This document shows positions 37,455-58,212 of a DNA stretch of 64,000 nt, in pieces (the stretch's first letter is position 1; every line of letters begins with the position of its first letter). Origin of the DNA: Pempheris klunzingeri (taxonomy: Eukaryota > Chordata > Actinopteri > Acropomatiformes > Pempheridae); the NCBI RefSeq assembly GCF_042242105.1, contig NC_092017.1, positions 19,492,432-19,556,431 of the forward strand. Reading direction: 5' to 3'. Under the pieces are notes generated by a model, which saw only the letters and a program-made list of their open reading frames with translations, was not told the DNA's origin and did no database searches. Position numbers and translations under genes: made by a program.

Positions 37455-38890
37455 AACTGGGGTTGGATTTCTGAATTGGAAGCTGCCTTTGTCGTATAGC
37501 GGAGCAACTGTGCACGTGTGAAGGCACCTCTTTTATGTGTACGCTGCCATTTTGCCCCATTGGTGAAAGTGGTGTCTGTGTGCTGCCTGCTTGGGTGTGT
37601 GTGTGTGAAGCACAGAGGGTGTAATCCGTGATTTTTATGAGTTTGTGAACATTGTGTGAGGACAGCATGAAGGAAAAAGGCTATGCATTATCTGACCATT
37701 CAGTTGTTGGTGTTCAGTAACTGTACAGATGGAGTTTCCAATAACCTCCCATCCCTCGTATGGGACAGGACTTCACATTAAACTACACTGCTATATTTTA
37801 TTCGTCTCATGTTATACACATGCCTCGTGGAATGTGACTTTACTGTTTGTTTGGCATCCATTTACATTTAGTTCACAGTCCAGTTTAGTAACATTTTATG
37901 TTTTGATGCTGTGACTGGATTAACTGTATCACCTTTTAAACTGTAAAGCTACATAATTGGAGCAGAATCCAACAGATGCATCTAACAATCAGGTTTTCGT
38001 TGCCATGTGCTCATGTCTTTGAACAAGCCCGTTTAGCTGTTTTAAAGCTGAAATGAGTGCTTCCTTCAAGTCTCTATCCTCATTAACATCAGTATTAACA
38101 TCTAACTATCAACTGTCTGTGCTGTGAAAAGCATTTATCACCCCTTGGGACTGCTGTTCCTCCCCATTGCACAATTGTCTCATGCAACTTTTAGCAGAAA
38201 GAGTAACTGAAATCAGTTTTAAAACATTTGAATATTTTTCATGTGTTGTGAGGTTCGAATGCAGTTAAATAAAGCGATCTGAAACTGCCAGATGTGACTG
38301 TGCAGTTTGAGGTGAGAGAAAGGAAGGCTTGTATTGTGCTCCAGCAATACACACTGATAAAGAAATGTGGCTGTCATGTATGATATTTATTTACATATTA
38401 ATTTTAAGATTTTTATACATGTCCAGACTACACTAAACAATTTTTGTCATTTCTTTATTCATAGTTGGTTCAGTGATGCAGCAGCGACTTTCCAACCTAC
38501 TCTGCTGATACACCAATCTACCTTACACAAGAAAACTCTCGAAAATGACACATTTTGATGATGTGAATTAATTTTATTGTATACTTGCCTTTGCCCTTTA
38601 TTGTGTATTTAGGTTGTAAAATATGAATTGAAATGGCAGAGCAGATTATGCTACTAGCTTGCATCTTTGTACTGTCAGGAAGAACTGAGATATAAATTGA
38701 CATGCTGGACAAAGTACTTAATGTCATTCCTTTAGATATTTTTTGCCTTATGGAAACCTGTGTTTTCCCTAAAGACAGAGCCTTAGTGAATGTACAGAAA
38801 TTAGCCTTTTGTGTTCAGTCGAATGCAGAAGAGAACATATTTGCTACTTCGTCCTTTAAGTGGACATGTTTATGTGTTAATAAAAAAAAC
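37455..38890 (+). other. med26: 3' UTR of med26
   Basis: Non-coding sequence after the stop. Two good poly(A) signals on the coding strand, AATAAA at 38268-38273 and at 38879-38884, suggest alternative ends giving UTRs of about 0.8 and 1.4 kb. No repeat is evident. Confidence 0.6.
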
Positions 38891-40080
38891 TGAAGCAATT
38901 GTGATTATCTTGTCTCTGGCTCTTTGCTATTACACTTAGTAGATTAATTGACAAATTCATCTGTGTTGTTCCTACATGCTAGATTAATTTTGATTAATTC
39001 CCAGGATACCAAGAACCTTTTTTGAGACGATCTTCCCATCACCAGGGTGATGGTGCCGCATGTGTATAAGGCCACCAGTAGCTCCACAACCTTAGCTACA
39101 TTTTTGTTTTAATTTGTCTTTTTGCCTGTATTACTGAAGCACAAATTGCTCATGAAAGCGTGTACTTAGTTGTGCAACCCTGTGTTGTAGAATGACAACT
39201 AAATGAACTTTGAACCTGATCAAAAAAATTAACAATTACTCATACACTCTCTTCTGTAAGTTCTAACTAAACTATTTTAATAATTAATTGTTATTTTACA
39301 TGCAAAAATACCAAACATATCCTAGTGCCACCTTCTCAATTATGTGTATCTGCAGCTTTTCTTTGTCTGATTTGATGATAAAGTGAATATCTTCAGATTT
39401 TTGGGCTGTTCAGACAAAACAAACAATTTCACGGCCATTGATGACATTGTTTTAGGCATAGATAACAGTTTTCTGACATTTTATAGACCAAACCATTAAC
39501 TTACAATAAAAAAATGATGATTGGTTGCAGCACTTTCTACCATATTAGCTCTTTCAGATTGAGATTTCACCTGGCTCTACCCTGTCTATCTTGATAGTCA
39601 GACAAAAACGTTATGAAAAGCGGCATTATGAGATAAAACACCAATTAGAAAAATGGAGTGAAATTAAAACAGACTTTAGAAAAAAAAGACATTTTGAGAT
39701 GAACTGCCAGAGTGAAATAAAAATGCAGCAAACCGGCAATAAAGTAAATAATACTGTAGTTATATATGATTAATATTTATTTTTGAGTAGTTGTTTATGT
39801 GTTTTAGTGGTCTCATTTTGAACATTTTGGGTCTCCATGTACAGTATTGGGAGATTTTCATGTTTTGGGAAAATGGGGCATTTTAAAAGGAACACACAGT
39901 AGCTTTTCTTACACTTCCTGAATGGTGAGCCAAGTAGGTCATTTCAAAGTTTTAGTTTTAGTATTTAAATGGCAGCTTTTAGAGTTTGATATTCAAACTC
40001 CAAAATCAACCATTTTAGGTGCAGCTCCCAGCAGTCCCATTTTAGAAACTCATGTCTGTGAGCGGCTTTTATTTTGAAAG
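38891..40080. other. Spacer between med26 and slc35e1
   Basis: No coding exon recognised. It contains a dispersed repeat copy at about 39225-39530. A 60-codon Lys-rich open frame (39591-39773) looks like chance translation of A-rich DNA. Confidence 0.6.
39225..39530 (+). repeat. Dispersed fish repeat, 'ATTTTATAGACCAAAC' family copy
   Basis: It contains AAAGTGAATATCTTCAGATTTTTGG, CAGACAAAACAAACAATTTC, TTTTCTGACATTTTATAGACC and a terminal GGTTGCAGCAC. The same modules in the same order occur at 22680-22925 and 46545-46920. Confidence 0.6.
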
Positions 40081-40085
40081 CTGTG

Positions 40086-40093
40086 ACCGGAAG
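40086..40093 (+). promoter_or_regulatory. slc35e1: ETS/GABP-type site upstream of slc35e1
   Basis: ACCGGAAG is a consensus ETS core, about 100 bases before the ATG in a GC-rich, TATA-less region, as expected for a broadly expressed gene. Function is inferred. Confidence 0.5.
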
Positions 40094-40191
40094 CCGTGAG
40101 ATTTCTTCGTCGTTGGTGTTTGACGGTAGAGTCCTCCTCCCCCAACAGCCGACACTCACACCGCCGGTGACTCGTCACTCCGCGCTGGAAG

Positions 40192-49557
<9,366 letters not shown>

Positions 49558-50199
49558 AGGAGGGGGCTGTCCTCACTCTGGGTCGCTGTCGTAGACTTAA
49601 CTGTGTGTAGCCGCCCTCCGAGCAGTGGGTCCTTTCAGCCCTGCACGAGACTGAAGGCAAGTGCTGTTTGTTGTGGAAGAATGAGACGAGTCGGTCAGTG
49701 ACGTGACCTCTCCCACGCTCCTCCGTGTCTAAACTTCACTTTCTGACAGCTTCGCTGTATGTCATTGTTTATTTATTACTTCGGTACTGACTGTAAGGGA
49801 CGTCTGAGAGAAAACAAAACTTAAATCACCTGTTTTCAGACATTTTGGTGACAGATTCAGCCATGTTATCCAGCAGGTGGACATGTAAAAGATAGTTGAT
49901 AAATGATTTGCACCTTACTGTCTGGAAATGTCAGTTTTGTTTTCACAAGCAGCCATAATTTGTTCTGTTTCGGGTTATTTGGTTCATTTTCAGAGGAAAG
50001 GATGTCAGCTGTCATTTATCGTGAACGCTAACTTGCACCTAAACAAGTTTGTCTGTCATGTTACATTTTGTAACAAACAAAGCTCCGTGGAAAGCCATCA
50101 CATTTTGGTTTCAGGCATTTCATGTTCAGGATTGTCATTTTTCTTCATGAGGTACTTGTAATGACTTGAGGCTAGAGGCATGGATTTATCGATGCCAAT

Positions 50200-50450
50200 A
50201 CTTTGTTTTATGCCTAGATTCCTGCAAAACGAATTTCATTTCCATTAGCCTCAGTTGTTCTTTATGTTTATTGTTAATTGGCAAATGATAGCATACTAGC
50301 ATGCTATAGTGAACATGGCAGACATCATGCCTGCTAAACATGAGCATGTTAGCATCGTCATTGTGAGCATGTTAGCATGGTAACAGTAGCATTTAGGTAA
50401 GCACCGCTGTGCCTGAATACAGCCTCACAGAGATGTTAGTTTGCCTGTAC
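50200..50450 (+). repeat. Dispersed fish repeat, 'GAGCATGTTAGCAT' family
   Basis: ATTCCTGCAAAACGAATTTC, then TAGCATACTAGCATGCTATA, AACATGAGCATGTTAGCATC and TTGTGAGCATGTTAGCATGG form a repeat widely seen in percomorph genomes, rich in nested GCTAACATGC inverted words. It is likely inside the slc35e1 3' UTR. Confidence 0.6.
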
Positions 50451-50646
50451 ACAGTCTGTTTTCAGTGTAGATGCAAATGTGACTGCACTCACTTTCCAAA
50501 GTTGTTCAAAATTACAAGTGCCTGGTGAAGAAAAATGCCCAAATTTCAAAATAAAAGCTCAGATAAAATTTCAATGTCCCAGTCGTCGTCAACAAGTGTT
50601 TTTAATTGGCACTGTTTTAGAACTTGCTATCCTGAAATGGCATTTC

Positions 50647-50686
<40 letters not shown>

Positions 50687-50695
50687 AACAAACAA
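50647..50695. repeat. (CA)n microsatellite with (CAAA)n end
   Basis: About 17 uninterrupted CA units, followed by three to four CAAA units. Likely polymorphic. Confidence 0.9.
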
Positions 50696-53600
50696 GGCCT
50701 CTATGGCTTTGAACAAAGATAAACTTTCATGACAACCAAGAGTGAGACCAGTTCTGTGACACAGAACAGTCAGTGACCTCCCACAGAGCTATCCTTTTCC
50801 CCAAGATAACAAATAAGTAAAAAACCATATGTTATCATGGACCATCAATGTAAAAAGTCATCTTAAAACTAGATCAACCAAAACAAATCATCCTCTCAGT
50901 ACGCACGACAGCAGCTGCAGACTGCCAGGATGCTCATGTTTCATCTTCCTTAGAGACTCTAACCATGTAAAATGTTATAGAGGTGTTAAAATTGAGTTGA
51001 ATTGTTTGGAGTTGAAGAGTCGATCTGAAACAATAGTCTTTTTAAGTAATTATTGGTATTTATTGATCTACGAAGCTTCTCAGGCAGAGTGAGATTTTCT
51101 CTCCTGTCAGGCGATTTGTTCGCCTGAACCAAAGCTGCTCTGTCATGTTTGTGTTTTTTTTTTAAACGGAGGCCCGGTTCAAGTTTGCACATCATGAAAC
51201 AACTGAGAAAGTGTTATGCAGGTTGTGAGTGTCTGTCAATTGATGAATTTAAAGCATTTTTCTAATATTTGTGTCAGACTGGAAAGACTCCATTCAAAAT
51301 CAGAGGTTTTGGTTTGTGCAATTACAACTGTAATTTCAGGTAGACAAGAGGTTTAATGATAATGGTTGGTTAGTGTTTCAAAATTGATAAATTAGTAATT
51401 AATAATCGTTTATAATGAAAAGCCCTTTTCACTGCTTGAACTCTTTAATTTAGTATTTTAATTTCTCCCCACAGGATAGCTTGTGCTATTTCGGATGCAC
51501 ACTGAGCATCGTACTGCTGCAATATACAGTTTTTATGTTTTTGTGACCCAAATGTCTCAGCATCTGAAATCAACATTGTGCTTCTGCTCATTTATTTTGT
51601 AGGTACAGTGCACATTAGCTGTGCCAGATGTAGCGTGTGAGCTTGTTTTTCCGGCTGTAGTCCCTGGTAGATGTAGGTAAGGGGATAATGCAGTTATATT
51701 CTAATAATATGACTTTTTTTTTTACTGTACTATGTTTGCCTTCTTTGATAAATTTAAAACACTGTCACAGTATTTAGTCTGGAGAAAATTCCCAAAAGAG
51801 CTCTGTGAGGGCGGTGCACTCTGGGCTTCCCAGAGACAAACTAGTATCAATAACTGTCTGTTTGCTATTTTATATTTGTTCAATTTAAAGAGCAAACTAG
51901 CTCTTGAGATGGTTTGTAGCAGACATTATTTGTAGGGTCTTGGGAACCTGTAGCTGCTCTGTTTTTCTCTAGCCGAGTGGGAGAAAGCTACTGTTTTGGA
52001 AGATAACAGAACATGAGGTCCTGATTAAAATAAAATGATGAAAAGTTGGCTGTTTTTACATGAATTTACCAGAAAAGTAGAAACCCCCCTTTGTTGAGAC
52101 ATAGTGGATTTCAGCCCTGGAGTAACTCCACCATATTCATATCTTTAAGACTGGTGCTGTAGTTGTTTGTGTGTTGACTGTTGTACTTTTTGAGGCTCTA
52201 CTTTGTTCTGCTGGACTGAGTTAAACAGCATAAACAGAAACTCCTTTGAAATATGTTGCAGTCCACTACAATATCAAAAACGGTAGCCTGAAAAATAACA
52301 AATGAGCTGATTCAAAACTCTGAAACTACATAAAGGCTTTACCTGCTGGAATGTTTATGTTTTCAGTCGGGTTTTTTTAACCATTATGAAATCCTCAAAA
52401 CGTCATCACCAACATTTTCTACATCAACATTGAATTGAATTACTGTGTCATGTGAAAGTGCAGAGAATTAACCGCCGCTGTATGAGTGGCTCTGTGATTG
52501 TTTGGCTTTATAGCTGCACATTTGTAGTTGTAGTAACTGTTTCTTATCAGCAGTTTTTTATCCAGGCGCCTGTGATAAACCCCAAATATGCCACCTTCCC
52601 AACACCAAACAGCAGGCAAATATACCGAGAGACTGGAGAACAAAGTGGAGCATTTAACGGCTAAAACCCCAGATTTTTAGAAGGAGTTAATAAAAACCAG
52701 AACTGAGCTCAAAGAAGAGTGGATATCATTCATGTGGTGGTGGCCAAAAAATATAATTTCAGTGTAACATCTCTTTTTAGTTTCTACCACTGTTAGATGA
52801 AGAAGCAGATATTTGAAAATACCAACCTGCTCAGATATATTACTGAACACTAAGCACCAGCAGTTGGCTTTGTTGTTTTTTTTTATCTACAACAGGTGGA
52901 TTCTTGATAACTTAGAAAGCCGTCACTCTGTTGCCCTATATTTCAATACAAATAACCTCTAATTGCTAAAATAAAGTGCATATCTGCATATCAAATCGGT
53001 GCAATTAGTAAGGTGGAATGCGACATATCACGCACGCCGAGATGATTAGAGATTCGTTTTACATGAAGAACCAAGATCATCCATCAATGCGAGGGCCAAC
53101 TAAACTAAAGAAATCACAATTTTTTTTTCAGCTGCTGAGGAATGTGATTACACGTTAACCAGCAGTGTCACGACAGACAACGTCCAAGCAACACAAAAAC
53201 TATTCAACAAAGAAACAACACAACCCACTCATAGTTTAGGAATGTGATTTTCAAATACAATCTGCATTTCAGAATTTGTGCTCATTTGACAAAATTCTGT
53301 GTTTTTATCCAGAACCAGGCAGCAACAATCAACACTGCATTGTTTTATTCTAGATTACATCGGGAGAAAGCGGTGCAAGTCCTATTTGAACCTTTTGTGG
53401 TTAATCCCACTGCGCTGCTGCAGCTCATATTTTCAGACTTTTTACAATTTCTTCATGTTTTTCTTCATGTCCTTCCTCATGTTGCCAAACGCAGAATATA
53501 ACCGTTTTGATGCTGATGCACCACAGGGTGGAGGCCTTGTTTGCTGGTGGATGAGATGTAAGAAAAATCAAGCTACAACACTTCAGACATGTGTTGTAGT

Positions 53601-53965
53601 TCATGAATTTCCTGTATGATTTTGTGCTGCTGGCTATTTGTTTCTGCACACCGAGCTCACTGGGAGAGAACGATGATGTGGATGTGGGCTCTCTCCTGTA
53701 AAGCTTTTTCGCTGGGATGTAAATGTTAATGACTGGAGAAAGGGGGAGGTTACTTTGTAAAACTTGTATAATTATTATTTTTGTGTGTCTTTAATGGATC
53801 TTGAGACAGAATTTTTACTTAACTGATGTTTATAGATTTTTATTTATGGTGTTAAGGTACAGAAATGTTGTACAGAAGTGCAGCTATGCACAGTCTTGTC
53901 TGCTTATGTTTAGTAAATGCTATTTTTAATTGTTGGGGAAAATAAATTCATTATGGAATACTGAA

Positions 53966-55860
53966 CGTATTGAATCTCTCTACTTTTATTAATATAAAAG
54001 CAAAACACCAAGCAGATTATACATACAGGCTTTTTATTAACCTTTGAATGGGGGAAAGATGGAAATTTGACAACTCAATGAGTGTTTTCAGTCCCATTTT
54101 TCTGGATTTTTTTCAGCAAAGTAAGATTTCTTTACATATTGTACCAGAATATTTTGTGTGATTTAAGGAAAACAAGTGGTGAATGTGGTACCTGTCGGCT
54201 TCAGGTTCAACACCCAAGAACGATGTTGCTCTCTCCTGCGTGGCATCAAGGAACTGGTTCGCCTCAAGTAAAAACATCTATAACATCACTGTAGTATCTG
54301 GCCAGAACACATCGAGGCGAATGTCTTCAGGCAGAGTAGAACTTTAATTTATTTTGAAAACTCGATGTTTTTCTCAGGAGCTGAAGGAGTCCAAACTAGA
54401 GCTAAAAGTGTCATTAATAATAGATTTATATTCACCGGGCTGTCATTGGATGATGAAATGTTGCTGTGGGACTTCTAAGATGCACAAGCTTGTTTTGCTG
54501 TTTTCCTGCCCCCAGTGGGCAGCTTTAATGCAGCAGCAATTTCAGCTTCCTTGAGATCAGAGCAGGGAGGCATTTCAGAATGAATATAGCCACTTTCTTA
54601 AAGGCTTTCTCACGTACTTGATCATATCTAGTTTACAAGTAATCCTGAGTGAGTAAGGTATCAACTTGTCATATGAGTCTTTCATCAGCAGATGCTTTCA
54701 GTGCTGTGCATCTCCTCGAGCTGTCTGTTCCACCCCTGCATGGCTGAAATTTCCTGAACCCCTTGGTGCTCTTTCCAGTGTACGACATGCACAGGTAAGT
54801 TCAGCAGTGACATGAATCAAATGACAAGAGACCAAAAAGTAAGTGGATGGTCAGCTGAGCGTCTTACTGACTGTTTGCATGCTGCTTTTTTGCTGTCCTT
54901 CAATAGAAAGAGAACCTGATCTGAAAACTGAAGGCTGCTGACCCCATACGCACTGCGAAAAAGGTACACACTTTAATCTTTTCATTTCATAAAGGGCTCC
55001 TGTTTCATTGTCAGCATTTATAAATTTGAAACATATTCCGACAGATGATCATAGAGCAACAACTGAGAAAAAAGATAATCACTGATTAAGTTGTTGCCGT
55101 TGTCAGGACCACAGTGGTTGAGTTTAAATCAGTTATTAAGGTAAAACCTACCAGTGGTTGAAGAGGTATCCAGAAGTAAAAGGACGAGTACAACCATATA
55201 AAATGGCTCCATTACAACTACAAGTCTTGCATCAAACTACAGAAGTATTATCAGCAAAACATGCTTAAAGTATCACAAGCAAAAGTACTTGTTTTCAGAA
55301 AAATGTCCCCGGTGACTGATATATTATTATATGGAACATTATTATTATTATTATGACTAGTTTTTACGCAGTTTGGTAGTTTAGTCCAGTGGTTCCCAAA
55401 CTACGGGTCGGGCCCCTCCAAAGGGTCATGAGATCAATCTGAGGGTCCTGAGGTGATTAATGGGAGAGGAAAGAAGGAAAAACAATACACAGTGATGCAC
55501 AATAATAATTTTTTATGAAATGTTAATTTAAACAGTTATTGAAATGAAACCATACGAGAAATCTGGAGGGGAAATGCATCTATATATGTGTGTGTTTTTA
55601 ATATGAATTCTTCATTAGAAAAGTAACAGTAAGTACAGCTGTCAAATAAATATAAAAAGTGCAATATGTCCCTCTTAAATGTAGTCAAGTTGAAAGTATC
55701 ATAATATCTATATACTCAAGTAAAGTCAGAGTACCCCAAAATGGTACTCAAGTACAGTACTTGAATAAATGTATTTAGTTACTTTGCACCACTGAAGACT
55801 GCAGCAACATGAGCTCCAGTCAAGGCTAAAACAGTCAAACAGTAGAGACCAAAGACGCCA
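53966..55860. other. Spacer between slc35e1 and the EP4-like receptor
   Basis: No coding exon recognised. The right half (about 55170-55800) is a dispersed repeat copy with an (ATT)n run near 55334-55354. The two flanking genes converge on this spacer. Confidence 0.6.
55170..55800 (+). repeat. Dispersed fish repeat, 'CAAGTACAGTACTTGAATAAATG' copy
   Basis: It contains AAAAGTGCAATATGTCCCTC and TACTCAAGTAAAGTCAGAGT, and ends TACTCAAGTACAGTACTTG, AATAAATGTATTTAGTTAC, TTTGCACCACTG. The end and order match the copies at 18925-19440 and 26080-26270. An unrelated AT-rich insertion appears to split it around 55380-55600. Confidence 0.55.
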
Positions 55861-55877
55861 AGGTTCAAGCTGAGGTC

Positions 55878-55883
55878 TTTAAT
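55878..55883 (-). terminator. Candidate poly(A) signal of the EP4-like receptor
   Basis: ATTAAA on the minus strand, about 650 bases past the receptor stop codon. It is the best hexamer I found on that strand before the repeat at 55800. A variant signal, so moderate to low confidence. Confidence 0.4.
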
Positions 55884-56532
55884 GCAAACATGCATCAGTA
55901 GCATTTAGTCAGAGCTCATATCAGTGTTTCAGATGTTTCCCACTGAAATGGATGTAACTGAGGGAGGATGGGGGTCCGAACCTGCCCGTACACCATGGAA
56001 AACATCTCAGAGGAGCAGCTGAGATGGTTCTCAACCAGTTTTTTAGTAAGATCTGACTCTTATGATGGCTAGAGCCTGTTGTGTCTGTTAAATGAGTCAC
56101 TGGTTGATTGAACACAGGCTGCAGGTGAAATGAGCTCCGTCTGTAGGAGCTGTATACTACTTGAGCTTGATGTGGGCGTGATGGTGAGCAGGAAGCCGGA
56201 GCTCTGACTGCATGAGGTGAGGCTGGGTGACAGTGAAAGGCACAAAATTAAGGCTCAGTCACGTCTTACTGCTGCACTTTTGGTAAAAACATCTGAGGCA
56301 GGTAGCTTTTTCTCATCTGTCCTGTGTCACCGCAGGAGATGTCCACTTTCATTTAATCCCTCAGGAGCCCTGAGTGCCCTGTCCAGCTGTGAGTCCACAA
56401 AGTCGTCACAGTCTTTGCATCCTGCCGACAACAGCCCTGAAACAAAGTCTCTGGCTCCGCATCGAGCTGCTTGCAGCGTGAGAAAGCAGCAAACATTCCT
56501 AGATGTCACGTCATAGATGTCCTCAGTGTGTT

Positions 56533-58212
56533 TTAAGTCTGGCGGAGGCTCTCTGTGTCGTACGGAGTGAATGTGACAGTGGCGGGCAGCTGAGTAATGA
56601 TGTTTGTGTTGCACATCAGCTGGGTGAACACATGGCTGTCCCTCACGAGTTCAGGATAAAACAGACTTGATTGTACTGTAGTAGGTGCATTACTGCGCGT
56701 GCTGCTGGCTCGCCTCGATAAACTGAGTAGCCGACGAAACAGAGACCTCCTGAGGAGGATATAGATCCAGGGGTCGAGGATGGGGTTGACAGAGGCTATC
56801 CGGATGGCAGCCAGGTCAGCTTTGGAGTCATCTTTCAGCATGATGCGGTTTGCAAACACACGGATCTAAAAGAGAAAAAAAGTTATAAATAGCTCAGAAC
56901 TTCATACCACAAATAAGACTTTAGAAACTATTTTTGAGGATTCCCAACTCAAATTGAATCAAATCAATGGCATACTTTGATGATACAGTAATTTAGTTAC
57001 AGGAAAGTCAACAATAAAGTATTCCTGATTATCAGTGCTGGGAAATAGCATAATTTTCTCTCAGTACACACAGTTTTAAAGTACTTGTACTTTACTTAGT
57101 GTTGCTTGTTTATAAGACTACTGCACTTCAATTACCTGACCGTTTTAATTAATCTGTCCAGGAAGGTATAATTAACTCCCCCTAGCCCAGCAACAAAATT
57201 AAAATGCTGTTTACACTATAATGCTACTCTTTTTTTTTAACCAGGTCTGAATGCTTCTTCCACCACTCATTAATTTCCACTACACCTAAACCTACACACA
57301 TGCTGCTCCATACATTTGTACAGGCAGAGGGGATTGAATGCAACATCAGCAGCCAATGCAGACCAATTGCTGCTTAATTACAGTCCCACATTCACTCACC
57401 ACTAGCGGGGCCGAACAGGCCAGAACCACCACGGAGGTCATCACCAGCACCGCGATCATCTGCGTCTCTGCGGCCGAGGACAGAGCCCTCCACCTCTCCC
57501 GGACGCTGGCTCTGGTGACGGGCCGCTGCACGGTCCTCTGCCGCATCAGCAGCAGCGCTCCGCACACCGCCAGGTTGAGCACGATGGTGCCCAGGATGAG
57601 CAGCAGGCTGACGACCCCGTACAGCACGGAGTAGGCGGCGGGCAGGGGCTCGTGCGTCCTCCAGTCGATGAAGCACCAGGTCCCGGAGGACTGCAGCTGG
57701 CTGCTCGCCATGCCCGTCATCGGGAGGCAGCAAAAGAAAATGTGACTGATGTAGATGAAGACAAGGAACTTCTGCGCAAAGCGTCGGTCCACCCCCCACC
57801 GCTGGTAGGTGTACGGGCAGCATATGGCCAGGTACCGCTCTGCTGCCATGGCGCATATGATGCTCAGTCCTGTTAAGCCGAAAAACAGCAACAAAAAGGA
57901 GTGAAACTCGCACACGTGTCTCTCCTCCAGCACGTGCTGGTCCAGGTAGTTGGCTATAGTGAGCGGACTGGCCAGGCAGGTGCCCAGCAGGTCCGTCACC
58001 GCCAGACCGCACACCAGCGTGTAGAAAGCCGAAGATTTTCTCTCCTGTTTTGATACTGAAAGAACAATTATCGCGATTAAATTCCCAATGGCGCCGCCAG
58101 CAAACATAAATATTGGTAAAGCGATTGCTGTCTCGACCCTGGTAGTTTGTGACTGCTGCACCAGCGTCTCGTTTCTGGAGACAGATCCGTGCGTAAAGTT
58201 GTGGGTCTCCAT
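56533..58212 (-). CDS. ptger4c: Prostaglandin E receptor, EP4-like
   Basis: Seven-pass plasma-membrane GPCR for prostaglandin E2; EP4 receptors couple mainly to Gs. Exons: 57400-58212 and 56533-56865, joined in phase 0 inside TM6, the intron position shared by prostanoid receptors; 381 aa. Two N-glycosylation sites (Asn5, Asn14) precede TM1. TM2 carries CGLAVTDLLGT (about 68-78) and TM3 ends in ERYLAI (125-130). Cys101 and Cys180 can form the loop disulfide, the second inside the prostanoid signature GTWCFIDW (177-184). TM7 has AIRIASVNPILDPWIYILLR with the ligand-carboxylate Arg (293). The best family match is EP4, but the third loop and the C-tail (about 70 aa) are much shorter than in human EP4. 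An upstream in-frame ATG at 58350 would add 46 residues; I chose 58212 because it gives an EP4-like N-terminus with a good context. The ptger4c symbol is tentative. Confidence 0.88.

Larger units (their letters stand above)
49558..53965 (+). other. slc35e1: Probable long 3' UTR of slc35e1
   Basis: There is no gene in this 4.4 kb. A strong AATAAA at 53941-53946, in a typical UTR-end context, could mark the distal end. Earlier hexamers, such as AATAAA at 50550-50555, would give shorter forms. It contains a repeat at 50200-50450 and a (CA)n tract at 50647-50682. The extent is inferred; only the stop codon and hexamers are seen. Confidence 0.5.

Noticed and set aside
56533-58212. Calling the receptor EP1 (PTGER1), because PTGER1 is on human chromosome 19p
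   Set aside because: EP1 diverges strongly in TM2, TM3 and loop 2. The motifs CGLAVTDLLGT, ERYLAI, GTWCFIDW and RIASVNPILDPWIYILLR are EP4-type.
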